From assembly GCA_038259155.1 (NCBI GenBank), contig JBBSPE010000171.1, positions 1-8,823 on the forward strand: a stretch of DNA of 8,823 bases, in the 5' to 3' direction. The notes beneath the pieces were generated by a model. That model was not told the DNA's origin. It made no database searches and was given only the letters and a program-made list of their open reading frames with translations. This document shows positions 1 to 7,506 of this stretch, one piece after another. Position numbers and translations under genes: made by a program. The stretch comes from JAABRT01 sp038259155. GTDB taxonomy: Bacteria > Gemmatimonadota > Gemmatimonadetes > Gemmatimonadales > Gemmatimonadaceae. Within the stretch, counting starts at the first letter, position 1; every line of letters begins with the position of its first letter.

Positions 1-63
1 ACGATCAACGTTGGCGGCGCCGGTGCGCTGCGTGCGCGTCCGCCGGTTCCTGACACGCTGTGA
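1..63 (+). CDS. C-terminal tail of an upstream gene (partial)
   Basis: Frame 1 is open from the window edge to a TGA at 61-63 and encodes 20 residues ending PPVPDTL. This TGA overlaps the GTG start of the next gene as GTGA, the usual arrangement for translationally coupled genes. A second frame is also open from the edge but reads as an Arg/Cys-rich peptide ending at 51-53, so frame 1 is preferred. Twenty residues are too few to name the product. Given the neighbour it could be another secretion or pilus gene, but that is inference from position only. Confidence 0.45.
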   Translation, partial: TINVGGAGALRARPPVPDTL

Positions 64-1628
64 CCGCGTCTCCCGTGCACACTTCACCAAATGACGGCGC
101 AGCCGAGCGAATCGTACCGCTCGGCGACACGCTCAGCGCGCAACTGCCTGAGGTCGAGCGGCTGTCTGCGTCGCTCAGCGCCGACTGGCTGGAGCAGCAG
201 GCCGTGCTGCCGATCTCACTGCACGATGGCGTGCTGCGGGTCGCGACGTGGTTGGAGAACGTCGACGCGCTTGTGTTGGACGACCTGCGGCTGGCCTTTG
301 GCGCCGAGCTCGAACTCGTGCGCGGCGCTGAGCGTGAACTGCGCAGTGCGATTCGCCGCGTGTATACACAGGACAGCACCACCGCCGAGGGGATGATCGC
401 CGGCATGTCGGCCGATGCGCGCGTGTTGGGCGCCGACGAGATCCCACTCGACGATCTCATGCACCTGGCGAACGAAGCGCCAGTGGTGCGCTTGGTGAAC
501 CTGCTCATCATTGAAGCGTTGGAAGCACGCGCGTCCGACGTGCATCTGGAGGGCTACGCCGACGGGCTGCAGGTGCGCTATCGCGTAGACGGTGTGCTGC
601 AACCGGCGCCGTCACCACCACCGCACCTCACGGCCGCCATCATCAGCCGCATCAAGATCATGGCCGAACTCGACATCGCCGAACGGCGCATGCCACAGGA
701 CGGGCGCATTCGCCTGCGCCTGCAGAATCGACCGGTAGACGTGCGTGTGTCCACGGCGCCCACACTGCGCGGCGAGAGTGTGGTGCTGCGACTGCTCGAC
801 AAGGCGCGCGGCCGCATCTCGCTCACCGAGCTGGGCATGGCCGATGACACGCTGGCCATGTTCACCGAGTGCATCTCTCGGCCGCACGGCATCGTGCTCG
901 TGACCGGACCCACGGGCTCAGGAAAGACCACCACCCTGTACGGCGCGATTGAGCTGCTGCGCACGGGACGCGAGAAGATTCTCACGGTGGAAGATCCCGT
1001 TGAATATGAGCTGCCGGGTGTACCGCAGGTGCCGGTGAACGAGAAGGTCGGCGTGACGTTTGCGGCGGCGCTGCGCTCGCTGTTGCGCCAGGACCCGGAC
1101 ATCATGCTGGTGGGCGAAATCCGCGATGCGGAAACCGCGCAGGTTGCGACGCAGGCGGCTCTCACGGGACACTTGGTGCTGTCCACGCTGCACACCAATG
1201 ATGCACCCACCGCTCTCACGCGACTGCTCGATCTGGGCGTGGCCTCGTATCTCGTGGCCAGCACCGTCGACGCGGTGCTCGCGCAGCGATTAGTGCGCGT
1301 GATCTGTCCGCACTGCAAAGAGGTCACACAGCCTGACGCGCGAGCGGCCCGTACGTTCGATCTGGATGCACTCAAGCTCGACACCATCTGGAACGGCGCG
1401 GGCTGTGATCAGTGCCGACACACGGGCTATCGTGGCCGACAGGGCGTCTACGAACTGCTCGTGATGGACGCCGAACTGCGGCTGGAAACGCAGGCCCGTC
1501 GGGGCTCGGAGGAGCTGCGCGCAATCGCGATCTCGCGGGGCATGCGCACGCTGCGTGATGACGCGCTGCGACTGGTGCGCGCGGGCGTCACCACGTTGGA
1601 CGAGGTCATGCGCGTCGCACGCGCCTGA
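60..1628 (+). CDS. gspE: Type II secretion / type IV pilus assembly ATPase, GspE/PilB family
   Basis: This is a 522-residue cytoplasmic hexameric ATPase that drives pseudopilus assembly in type II secretion. Residues about 25-105 look like the GspE N-terminal domain that docks on the inner-membrane platform. Residues about 135-250 carry the N2 domain, including EAPVVRLVN and SDVHLEG. Visible motifs are Walker A GPTGSGKTT (283-291), an Asp box starting LTVEDPVEYE (308), Walker B DPDIMLVGEIRD (345-356) and a His box TGHLVLSTLHTND (369-381). A zinc tetracysteine follows: CPHC (416-419) and CDQC (449-452), separated by 29 residues, the C-X2-C-X29-C-X2-C spacing classic for GspE. The length fits a full protein. 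The GTG start overlaps the preceding stop (GTGA), which implies coupling to an upstream operon. PilB is the main alternative; GspE is favoured by the cysteine spacing. Codons end mostly in G or C, unlike the next operon. Confidence 0.93.
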   Translation: MTASPVHTSPNDGAAERIVPLGDTLSAQLPEVERLSASLSADWLEQQAVLPISLHDGVLRVATWLENVDALVLDDLRLAFGAELELVRGAERELRSAIRRVYTQDSTTAEGMIAGMSADARVLGADEIPLDDLMHLANEAPVVRLVNLLIIEALEARASDVHLEGYADGLQVRYRVDGVLQPAPSPPPHLTAAIISRIKIMAELDIAERRMPQDGRIRLRLQNRPVDVRVSTAPTLRGESVVLRLLDKARGRISLTELGMADDTLAMFTECISRPHGIVLVTGPTGSGKTTTLYGAIELLRTGREKILTVEDPVEYELPGVPQVPVNEKVGVTFAAALRSLLRQDPDIMLVGEIRDAETAQVATQAALTGHLVLSTLHTNDAPTALTRLLDLGVASYLVASTVDAVLAQRLVRVICPHCKEVTQPDARAARTFDLDALKLDTIWNGAGCDQCRHTGYRGRQGVYELLVMDAELRLETQARRGSEELRAIAISRGMRTLRDDALRLVRAGVTTLDEVMRVARA

Positions 1629-1664
1629 CGTAAGCTCGCCGCAAAACCTCGAGGACGTCAGGCG
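1622..1664 (+). terminator. 10-bp inverted repeat over the gspE stop, possible terminator
   Basis: CGCCTGACGT at 1622-1631 pairs perfectly with ACGTCAGGCG at 1655-1664 across a 23-base loop. The left arm contains the TGA stop of gspE. No T-run follows on either strand, so it is not a canonical intrinsic terminator. It sits in the short convergent gap between gspE and the minus-strand ABC gene, where a terminator or mRNA-end-protecting hairpin would be expected. It could act in either direction. Confidence 0.4.
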
Positions 1665-1717
1665 ATGACCGATAGAGCGTTCTGATTTGCAACGTTCCGA
1701 CCTAACGGTCTCCAGCC

Positions 1718-2398
1718 TCACTGAACGATGCATCCGTCGACTAGCGTTACCCTACGCGACGCTCGTTCAGCGAAGCGAGCATCATGCGTGACCATGCAGA
1801 TTGTGGCACCGTCCTGATGCAGTGCTTGGAGAAGTTCGATCACTGCTTCCCCATTCGCCGAGTCCAAATTGCCGGTGGGCTCGTCTGCCAGTAACAACGC
1901 GGGATCACCAGCCACGGCGCGAGCTACCGCGACGCGCTGTTGCTGTCCACCTGAGAGTTGATGCGGGAAATGGGACGCACGGTGCAGCAAATCTACGCGT
2001 TCGAGCGCTGCGATCGTTCTTGATTCACGATTGGCTCGTGGCATACCGCGATAGAGGAGCGGCAGTTCGACATTTTCTCTGACTGTCAGTTCACCAATCA
2101 AGTTGAATGCTTGAAAAATGAATCCGATTTCCCGTCCACGAATACGCGTGCGATCTTCCGTGTCAAAACCGCCCACTTCCCTTCCTTCGAGGAAGTACTT
2201 CCCACCGGTAGGCGTGTCAAGCAGGCCAAGGATTGAAAGCAGCGTCGATTTACCGCAGCCTGACGGACCCGCGATGGCCGCGAATTCTCCCCGACGGATC
2301 GTAAGATCGATTGATTGAAGCGCGCGCGTCTCCATGGTCTCCGTAAGGTAGTATTTTTGGATTCCGTGCAATTCGATGATGTTCGGAGGGGTATTCAT
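1718..2398 (-). CDS. ABC transporter ATP-binding protein, MacB/LolD class
   Basis: This 226-residue nucleotide-binding subunit should hydrolyse ATP on the cytoplasmic face and power the ADOP permease of the same operon. It has Walker A GPSGCGKST (44-52), Q-loop FQAFN (95-99), signature LSGGQQQRVAVARA (148-161), Walker B LLLADEPTGNLD (168-179) and H-loop VTHD (203-206). The PTGNLD ending and the short length are typical of the MacB/LolD/FtsE class, which pairs with mechanotransmission permeases. The start is ATG at 2398 (MNTPPNIIELHGI), which puts the first beta strand at the expected place. An upstream in-frame start at 2452 would overlap the adaptor gene and adds residues foreign to the family. 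The start lies 14 bases after the adaptor stop, with only a weak GAG-type ribosome site. It is the last gene of the operon. The substrate cannot be read from the sequence. Confidence 0.93.
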   Translation of the reverse strand: MNTPPNIIELHGIQKYYLTETMETRALQSIDLTIRRGEFAAIAGPSGCGKSTLLSILGLLDTPTGGKYFLEGREVGGFDTEDRTRIRGREIGFIFQAFNLIGELTVRENVELPLLYRGMPRANRESRTIAALERVDLLHRASHFPHQLSGGQQQRVAVARAVAGDPALLLADEPTGNLDSANGEAVIELLQALHQDGATICMVTHDARFAERASRRVTLVDGCIVQ

Positions 2399-2412
2399 AG
2401 AGAGCTCGCAAC

Positions 2413-3684
2413 TTAGGGTGACACCAAGCGAATATGGGGTGAATCGCCCCACGCCGACACACTCGAGACCACTATCCGATCACCTTCACGGATGCCGGCT
2501 ACGACTTCAGCGCGCGTCGCTGTAATGCGCCCGAAAGTCACAGCGGTGCGCACTGCCTCCGTCCCGTGCGCGTTCAGCAGGAAGACCCAACCAGATCCGC
2601 TTCTCGCTCCATCCGGCCGGCTCACACTCACCGCCTGTCTTGGAATCTCCAGTTCGATCGTTCCCTCCACGGAGAGATCAGAGACGGCGCCCGCTGGCAA
2701 ACCGTCTCTCAAGGAGGCCTCCACCGTGATCGTGCCACTCTGAGCTCCGGGCGCCTTGGCGCTAACAACGCCGCGTACGAGTCCGTTTCTAGTATCAATA
2801 GTCACCTCTTGTCCGACCTGAACTTCTCCAGCTTGTGTTTCAGGCACGCGCAACAGGGCTTTCAGCCGACCCGGCAACACAATTTTCGCCAGTGTACGAC
2901 CTTCTGGAATCCATTGACCGGGCTGTAGGTCCAGTTCCTGGACTACACCGGCTGTCGGCGCGCGAACAGTCATGGCTGCGAGTCGTTCGCTTTGAAACAG
3001 CGCGATGGCGCGAAGTCGCTTCGCATTTTCGCGAAGGTAGTCAAGCTGCGCTGGTTCAGAGTCCATCATTAGTTTTAGCCGAGCTTGTTCCCCGCGCAAT
3101 CGGAAGTCAAGTTCGTCAAAGAACGCGTGTTTTCCGCGCTCGTCCATTTCCGATGCTAGCCCTCTCCGAAGGAGCTCGCTCGCTGTAAGCAGCTCCTGCT
3201 GAGCGTTTGACCACTGGGTTCGAAGTGTTGCGATCACACTCTCCTGGCTGATACGAACTTGCGCGAGATCCAACGTCGTTTGGAGGACATCACGTTCCGC
3301 TTGTCGAGCCTGTTGCTCTGCTTGAAGGGTCTGAATCTGTACATCGGGATTGGTCAGATGCAGTAGGACGGCACCAGAAGAGACGGAATCACCTGCTCGC
3401 ACGACAATTCGCTCTATCCGCGCGGACGCTTGAGCGGTAACCCAGTCGACGCGCTCCGCTGCCAAGTTTCCGGGTACGCGAACCTCACGTCCGAATGGCA
3501 ACGTGCGAACTGTGTCAATTAGAACAGTTGATGCGTCAACGCTGAGTGCCGGGTCGCTAGCCCGCCACACTAGTGACGCAAGCGTGACGACGACGAGCGC
3601 AACGACGACTACGATGTTGCGCGGCGAAGTGCGCGAACTCCGGGTGCGCTGAAAATCCATTGGACGTGGGGTCGCGATTGGCAC
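2413..3684 (-). CDS. Periplasmic adaptor (membrane-fusion) protein, HlyD/RND type
   Basis: This 423-residue adaptor should be anchored in the inner membrane and bridge the permease to an outer-membrane channel. Basic residues precede one membrane segment (about 23-40, rich in Val/Ala/Leu), with no lipobox. Two half-motifs of a lipoyl/biotinyl-like domain are visible (about 85-113, and 237-265 with RAPTAGVVQELDLQPGQWI). They flank a long Gln/Arg/Glu/Leu-rich alpha-hairpin (about 113-236), and beta-barrel and membrane-proximal domains follow to the end. The order matches MacA/AcrA-type adaptors. The GTG start at 3684 lies 7 bases after the permease stop and has GGAG about 10 bases upstream. An ATG at 3660 (residue 9) is possible and would leave the membrane segment intact. 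No TolC-like gene is in the window, so the outer-membrane partner would be encoded elsewhere. Confidence 0.9.
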   Translation of the reverse strand: MPIATPRPMDFQRTRSSRTSPRNIVVVVALVVVTLASLVWRASDPALSVDASTVLIDTVRTLPFGREVRVPGNLAAERVDWVTAQASARIERIVVRAGDSVSSGAVLLHLTNPDVQIQTLQAEQQARQAERDVLQTTLDLAQVRISQESVIATLRTQWSNAQQELLTASELLRRGLASEMDERGKHAFFDELDFRLRGEQARLKLMMDSEPAQLDYLRENAKRLRAIALFQSERLAAMTVRAPTAGVVQELDLQPGQWIPEGRTLAKIVLPGRLKALLRVPETQAGEVQVGQEVTIDTRNGLVRGVVSAKAPGAQSGTITVEASLRDGLPAGAVSDLSVEGTIELEIPRQAVSVSRPDGARSGSGWVFLLNAHGTEAVRTAVTFGRITATRAEVVAGIREGDRIVVSSVSAWGDSPHIRLVSP

Positions 3685-3691
3685 TTTCCGG

Positions 3692-6394
3692 CTACTCCAC
3701 GCGCAGCGCGCTTAGTCCTGTTACAAACACCACTCGACGAGTCGGGATGAGGCAGGCAGCGATCCCAACAGCGGCCATCAACGCGAGTACTCCTCCTAAC
3801 GCGCGTGGCTCGTATGGCGTGACCTGAAAGAGCAGCGCCTGTGCTTGCCAAGCAACGACTGTAGCGCTGACTACACCGGCAACAACACCGACTAGATATG
3901 GCGAGAGCTCCTGCCGCAACACCAGCCGATACAGCGTGAAGCGATCCGCGCCGAGCGCGCGTCGAACTCCTAGTTCCACTGTCCGGCGAGCGAGTGCATG
4001 GCTCATTATCCCGTACGTGCCGATGACGCCTGAAAGCAGCGAAGCCGCTGCAAATAGCGACATGAGCACTAGCTCGAAGCGACGTCGCGCCAGCGTCGCC
4101 GAAACGAGTTCGCTACCACGGCGAATGCGCAGCAAGGGCATGGCAGGCTCCGCCGTGTTGATGGCTGTTTGAATTGGCCCTAGTCCCGGTGATCTATTCT
4201 CACTGACCCGCAGCACGAGAGAGACGACGTCCCGGACACCATCGACCAGCGGTCGATAGATCATCGGAACTGCTGGCTCATCTAGTCGGGAGGCACGAGT
4301 GTCTGCGACGACGCCGACCACGCGACTTGGGACCTGATCATCGCCGACCATCAACTCTAGTCCAACGACGTTGTCCGCGTCGAAGAGCGCGAGAGCAGCA
4401 CTTCGACTGACAACTACGGTCCCCGCTCCTAGCTCACGCTCCCGAAACGTTTCGCCTTGGATAAGCGGCATTCCAACCGTCACGAAGTAGTCTGAGGAAA
4501 CGTAGCGAAGGTTTGCGAGGGGCAGAGCGGCGGGTGGACGCTCGTCGTTTACGCGCGCGAACGTATTCACGTCGGATTCGCCATCCAGCGGCAGTTTGCT
4601 GGTAATAGCGACCGTTCGCACTCCGTCTACAAGACGAACTCGGTCGGCCACCGCAGCGAGCAGGCTTGAGCGACGAAGTGGCGTGTCGTACCGCTCGGGA
4701 ATAGACACTTCAACCACTGTCATTGCCTCCGTGTCGATACCGGTTGGTACCGCTAGCAAGCGCGCGAAACTGAGTACGAACATTGCAGTGAGCACTAGTA
4801 GCCCCGCACTGATGGCTCCCTGAGCACAAAGCAAACCTCTGCGCCATCTGCGCGAACGGCTTGATCCGGCCATGCCACGACCACCAGAGCGTAGCGCGTC
4901 AGCCGGATCAGTCGCGTAGGCGAAGCGCCCTGGGACGACGGAACTGGCGAGTCCGAGAGCAGTCGCCACAACGACTACCACTGAGACAATTCGCCAGTCT
5001 AGGCTTACCTCGTTCAGTCGCGGAATTGTGTCTGGCGCCAGCCGAACGAGCACGGGTAGGCCCAGATAGGCTAGTCCGATCCCCCCGAATGCGCCCACGG
5101 TAGTGATAAGCAGTGCTTCAATGGCAGCTAGCCTACCTAATCTGAAGCGGCCGGCGCCCAAAGCCTGACGAACGGCAAATTCCCTCTGCCGATGATCGGC
5201 ACGCGTCAGAAATAGGCACGCCAGATTCACGCCTATCAGCACAAGCAGGACAACAACGGCACCTAGTTCAAGACTCAAAGCCTGTCTCTCGCCGCCAACG
5301 ATCGATTCTGTTATCGGCGTAATGGTGGTACGTATGGTTAGATCGCCGCGCCGAGCGGATGGAAGGTCCGCGGTGATTTGATCAAGCTCTTCGTGGACGA
5401 GACGTAGTTCAGACGCACGACTACGAACCATGACGGCATAGTCAAATCCACCCGGAGCATTGATGTCGTTTGGTCCAAGAAACAACGGGAGGATGACTTC
5501 AGCTCGCGCAGGCAGCGGGACGAGATTTCCAAGCTGACTGCCGGTCGGGATCAGCGCGTCTGAAGTCACTACACCGACCACCGTTATCGCTCGACCATCT
5601 AGAACCAGGGTCTTCGACAGAGCGTTTTGAGCAGAACCGAAGCGTTGTGTCGCAAACGCTTCGGAGACGACACCAGTTGCGGCACTCGGCGTCGTCGCGT
5701 CTGTCGCATCAAGCCAGCGACCTGCTCGCATCGGAATGTCGAGGATTGCGAACGTGTTGGGAGTCACCCGCAAGACATCAAGGCGTAGTGGAGCGTCGCC
5801 TCCTGTGAGTGTCATACCTCCCGGTCGAATTGCCGAGACCGCTTCACACGATCGACACTGTTCCTGCCAGGCGGCGATAAGCGACGCGCTGACTGGCGTG
5901 GACGGATATTGCTCGGCCAGTTCCTCAATCTGCGTGCGCACGACGACGATCCGCTCGGCACCACTGTAAGGCAGTGGACGCAGCAGAATGTGGTCCACCA
6001 TTGAGTACATCATGGTAACGGCCGCTAGTCCCAGCGCAAGCGAGAGGGCACCAGTAGCAGCAAATCCTTTCGAGCGCCGAAGAGCGCGAATCGCGTAGCT
6101 CGCGTCCTGTCTGAACTCCTCGATTGACGTGGCCCATGTGTCCTCTATGGACTCCTCGGCGAATCGAGCGCGCGCGCCGAATGCTACTGCGGCTTCACGT
6201 CTCGCCTGACTTGGTGAACTACCCTCACGCGCGAGATGCTCTTCGTGCATGGCAAGATGAAAAGACATTTCTTCTTCATAGCGCGAACTGATCGGTTCGC
6301 CACTTGGGTCGTTTCTCAGTGACGCACTTGATCTACGCGCTGTCAGTCCGCGCCACCAAGCACGCCATCGATCAGACCACGTGTTCGCGCTCAT
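3692..6394 (-). CDS. ADOP-type ABC permease (duplicated MacB/FtsX domains)
   Basis: This 900-residue inner-membrane permease has two tandem MacB/FtsX units. Residues about 38-105 form a charged cytoplasmic prefix (start RYEEEMSFHLAMHEEHL) typical of the acidobacterial duplicated permeases (ADOP). Membrane segments by eye are 113-135, then a MacB-like periplasmic domain, then 374-397, 425-452 and 467-488. The second unit has 519-547, another periplasmic domain, then 773-798, 832-853 and 865-884. This 1+3+1+3 layout is the ADOP pattern. Each unit keeps the coupling-helix signature: REFAVRQALGA (404-414) and VELGVRRALGA (806-816). ADOP proteins are often found without an ATPase, but here an adaptor and an ATPase follow directly. 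The ATG at 6394 lies 6 bases after the padR stop, so translation is probably coupled; the ribosome site is weak. Likely role: part of an exporter; substrate unknown. Confidence 0.93.
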   Translation of the reverse strand: MSANTWSDRWRAWWRGLTARRSSASLRNDPSGEPISSRYEEEMSFHLAMHEEHLAREGSSPSQARREAAVAFGARARFAEESIEDTWATSIEEFRQDASYAIRALRRSKGFAATGALSLALGLAAVTMMYSMVDHILLRPLPYSGAERIVVVRTQIEELAEQYPSTPVSASLIAAWQEQCRSCEAVSAIRPGGMTLTGGDAPLRLDVLRVTPNTFAILDIPMRAGRWLDATDATTPSAATGVVSEAFATQRFGSAQNALSKTLVLDGRAITVVGVVTSDALIPTGSQLGNLVPLPARAEVILPLFLGPNDINAPGGFDYAVMVRSRASELRLVHEELDQITADLPSARRGDLTIRTTITPITESIVGGERQALSLELGAVVVLLVLIGVNLACLFLTRADHRQREFAVRQALGAGRFRLGRLAAIEALLITTVGAFGGIGLAYLGLPVLVRLAPDTIPRLNEVSLDWRIVSVVVVVATALGLASSVVPGRFAYATDPADALRSGGRGMAGSSRSRRWRRGLLCAQGAISAGLLVLTAMFVLSFARLLAVPTGIDTEAMTVVEVSIPERYDTPLRRSSLLAAVADRVRLVDGVRTVAITSKLPLDGESDVNTFARVNDERPPAALPLANLRYVSSDYFVTVGMPLIQGETFRERELGAGTVVVSRSAALALFDADNVVGLELMVGDDQVPSRVVGVVADTRASRLDEPAVPMIYRPLVDGVRDVVSLVLRVSENRSPGLGPIQTAINTAEPAMPLLRIRRGSELVSATLARRRFELVLMSLFAAASLLSGVIGTYGIMSHALARRTVELGVRRALGADRFTLYRLVLRQELSPYLVGVVAGVVSATVVAWQAQALLFQVTPYEPRALGGVLALMAAVGIAACLIPTRRVVFVTGLSALRVE

Positions 6395-6400
6395 GGCTCA

Positions 6401-6742
6401 CTACGCGGTCGTTGCTGTCAGTACTAACTCGATCGCTGTTGCCAGCCGTCGCCATTCGGCGCGTTCCTGTGCAAAGCGAGGCTTGCCTTTGGTAGTTACC
6501 GCGTAGAATCGAGCGCGACGGTTGTTATCGGACACACCCCAGTACGAGCGAATCGCCCCCTGCCGTTCTAGCCGATAGAGGGCGGGATAGAGCGAACCTT
6601 GTCCAACCTGCAACACCTCGTTGGAAATGCGTTCAATGCGCTCGGTAATACCCCATCCGTGCATATCTCCAAACTGCAAGATCCTCAGAATGAGCAGATC
6701 GAGCGTCCCTTGGAGCAGGTCAGCGCGTCGCGCGACTACCAT
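6401..6742 (-). CDS. PadR-family winged-helix transcriptional repressor
   Basis: This 113-residue DNA-binding protein is the first gene of the exporter operon. It has the PadR N-terminal signature LLQGTLDLLILRIL (9-22), the HGWGITERIE helix (28-37), a recognition region QVGQGSLYPALYRLERQGAI (45-64) and a wing RRARFYAVTTKGK (75-87). The C-terminal helix (about 88-108) is short, as in the small PadR-s2 type that dimerises through it. The ATG at 6742 has GAGG 5 bases upstream, the clearest ribosome site in the window. Small PadR proteins directly upstream of ADOP permeases are a common arrangement and usually repress their own operon. Here a palindrome overlaps the likely -10 box, which supports autorepression. 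The ligand is unknown. Confidence 0.93.
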   Translation of the reverse strand: MVVARRADLLQGTLDLLILRILQFGDMHGWGITERIERISNEVLQVGQGSLYPALYRLERQGAIRSYWGVSDNNRRARFYAVTTKGKPRFAQERAEWRRLATAIELVLTATTA

Positions 6743-6747
6743 AGTGG

Positions 6748-6751
6748 CCTC
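6748..6751 (-). promoter_or_regulatory. Shine-Dalgarno GAGG of padR
   Basis: On the minus strand GAGG is followed by CCACT and then ATG at 6742, a 5-base spacing. It supports the chosen padR start and is stronger than the sites of the three downstream genes. Confidence 0.6.
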
Positions 6752-6764
6752 GCTGAGAGTGTGA

Positions 6765-6782
6765 AGATATATTACGAGATCT
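6765..6782. promoter_or_regulatory. Candidate PadR operator, imperfect palindrome
   Basis: AGATATATTACGAGATCT has matching ends (AGAT/ATCT) and several symmetric inner positions, the kind of 18-base AT-rich dyad bound by PadR dimers. It overlaps the TAATAT -10 box of the padR promoter, so occupancy would block transcription. A perfect 8-base palindrome GAGATCTC (6776-6783) overlaps its right end. Assignment as an operator is inference from position and symmetry. Confidence 0.45.
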
Positions 6783-6797
6783 CTTGTCGAGTGTCAA
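6769..6797 (-). promoter_or_regulatory. Sigma70-like promoter of the padR-exporter operon
   Basis: On the minus strand a perfect -35 TTGACA (6797-6792) is followed by a 17-base spacer and TAATAT (6774-6769). Transcription would start near 6762, leaving a leader of about 20 bases before the padR ATG. All four operon genes could be read from it, because no gap within the operon exceeds 14 bases. Confidence 0.6.
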
Positions 6798-6845
6798 GGG
6801 AAGATCAATCTCTCGTTCCAACCCAACCAAGGCTGAGAGCTTTCT

Positions 6846-7475
6846 ATGGTAGCCCGAGCGGAGGAGTCTCAGTACCTCGCCTGTGCAACGCGCATTGGCG
6901 ACATGGTTTGCAATGCTGCTCGACCGACCCCAAACGGGTCAACGTGGTGGGGTCGCGGCTTCGATCTTTCTCGTCTGCCGTGTGAGCTTTCTGGTATGTT
7001 TAACGGCTCCTCTGGAGAGTCGTGGTTCTTAGCTAGGCTAGCTGCCGAGACAGGGCAGGAGCGATTCGCGCAAAGGGCACATAGCGGATTGGCGCCAGCA
7101 GTTTTGCTTTGCGAAAAATCCTCGCGAGTGAGCGAGTACGCGCTAACAGCGGGCGTCGGGATCACTGGACTCGGCTCGCTGATCTTCGCTCTCGCAGATG
7201 CGGGCGATTGTCTTGACGACGAGACGCTTCGATCTGCGGCGTCGAACGTACTCAGTGCGCCGCTGGAACACGCCTTAGATGAAGTGGGATTCGCAGAGTT
7301 GTACTGGGGACTGCCAATGCTCGTACTGGGTCTCTTGCGGCTTCCGCGTTCGATCAGGAGAGACGTCGTGCTCGGAGAGGTACTTGGACGCCTCAAGGAA
7401 GCTCGGAGAACGGAGGACCCGGAGAGCGGAGCTCTTCTCGGGATAGGAATTTCAATCGGGATCGTTGGAGTATAG
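6846..7475 (+). pseudogene. LanC-like (lanthionine-cyclase-type) protein, 3'-truncated
   Basis: This 209-residue ORF is divergent from padR. The fold is suggested by helix-repeat motifs of LanC-like toroids. An early ATRIGDMVCNAA segment (14-25) resembles the IGDRLC start of such domains. It is followed by LSGMFNGSSGESWFLARLAAETGQ (Gly-rich inner helix, about 48-71), LTAGVGITGLGSLIFALADAG (about 100-120), FAELYWGLPMLVLGLLRL (149-166) and a start of a fourth repeat SGALLGIGISIG (194-205). LanC proteins are about 400 residues, and their zinc Cys/Cys/His ligands lie in the second half, which is absent. The ORF ends at a TAG one base before the GC-rich IS91-type end, so truncation by insertion is the simplest reading. 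The ATG at 6846 follows an in-frame TGA at 6834 and has only a weak ribosome site; no confident promoter is seen. No substrate peptide gene was found. The family call rests on pattern only and could be another alpha/alpha-barrel. Confidence 0.5.
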
Positions 7476-7476
7476 G

Positions 7477-7506
7477 CCCCGGTCCGCTGGCTCGCGAGCA
7501 CCGGGG
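7477..7506. repeat. Nested hairpin at the IS-end junction
   Basis: CCCCGGT (7477-7483) pairs perfectly with ACCGGGG (7500-7506). Inside the loop GCTCGCGAGC (7490-7499) is a perfect 10-base palindrome. It lies two bases from the stop of the LanC-like ORF. IS91-family ends carry hairpins next to the cleaved end, so this is a candidate terminal structure of the element. Confidence 0.5.

Noticed and set aside
578..1387. A 269-codon minus-strand open frame inside gspE
   Set aside because: It is antisense to the conserved GspE motifs and has Ser/Arg-rich low-complexity content, as expected of a high-GC shadow frame.
1629..1717. Possible tRNA end or attachment site at the gspE/exporter boundary
   Set aside because: No cloverleaf, CCA-like 3' end or direct repeat was seen. 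Only the 10-bp inverted repeat stands out.
2399..2452. Upstream start for the ABC ATPase (MGRFTPYSL...)
   Set aside because: It would overlap the adaptor's C-terminus and add residues not seen in this family. The ATG at 2398 gives the normal N-terminus.
6743..6845. Search for a precursor-peptide gene in the divergent intergenic region
   Set aside because: The gap is about 100 bases and holds the promoter and dyads. No short ORF with a plausible start and Cys/Ser/Thr-rich core was seen.
6599..6985. A 128-codon plus-strand ORF across the padR promoter
   Set aside because: It is antisense to padR in its first half and overlaps the LanC-like ORF in another frame, with no domain or ribosome site.
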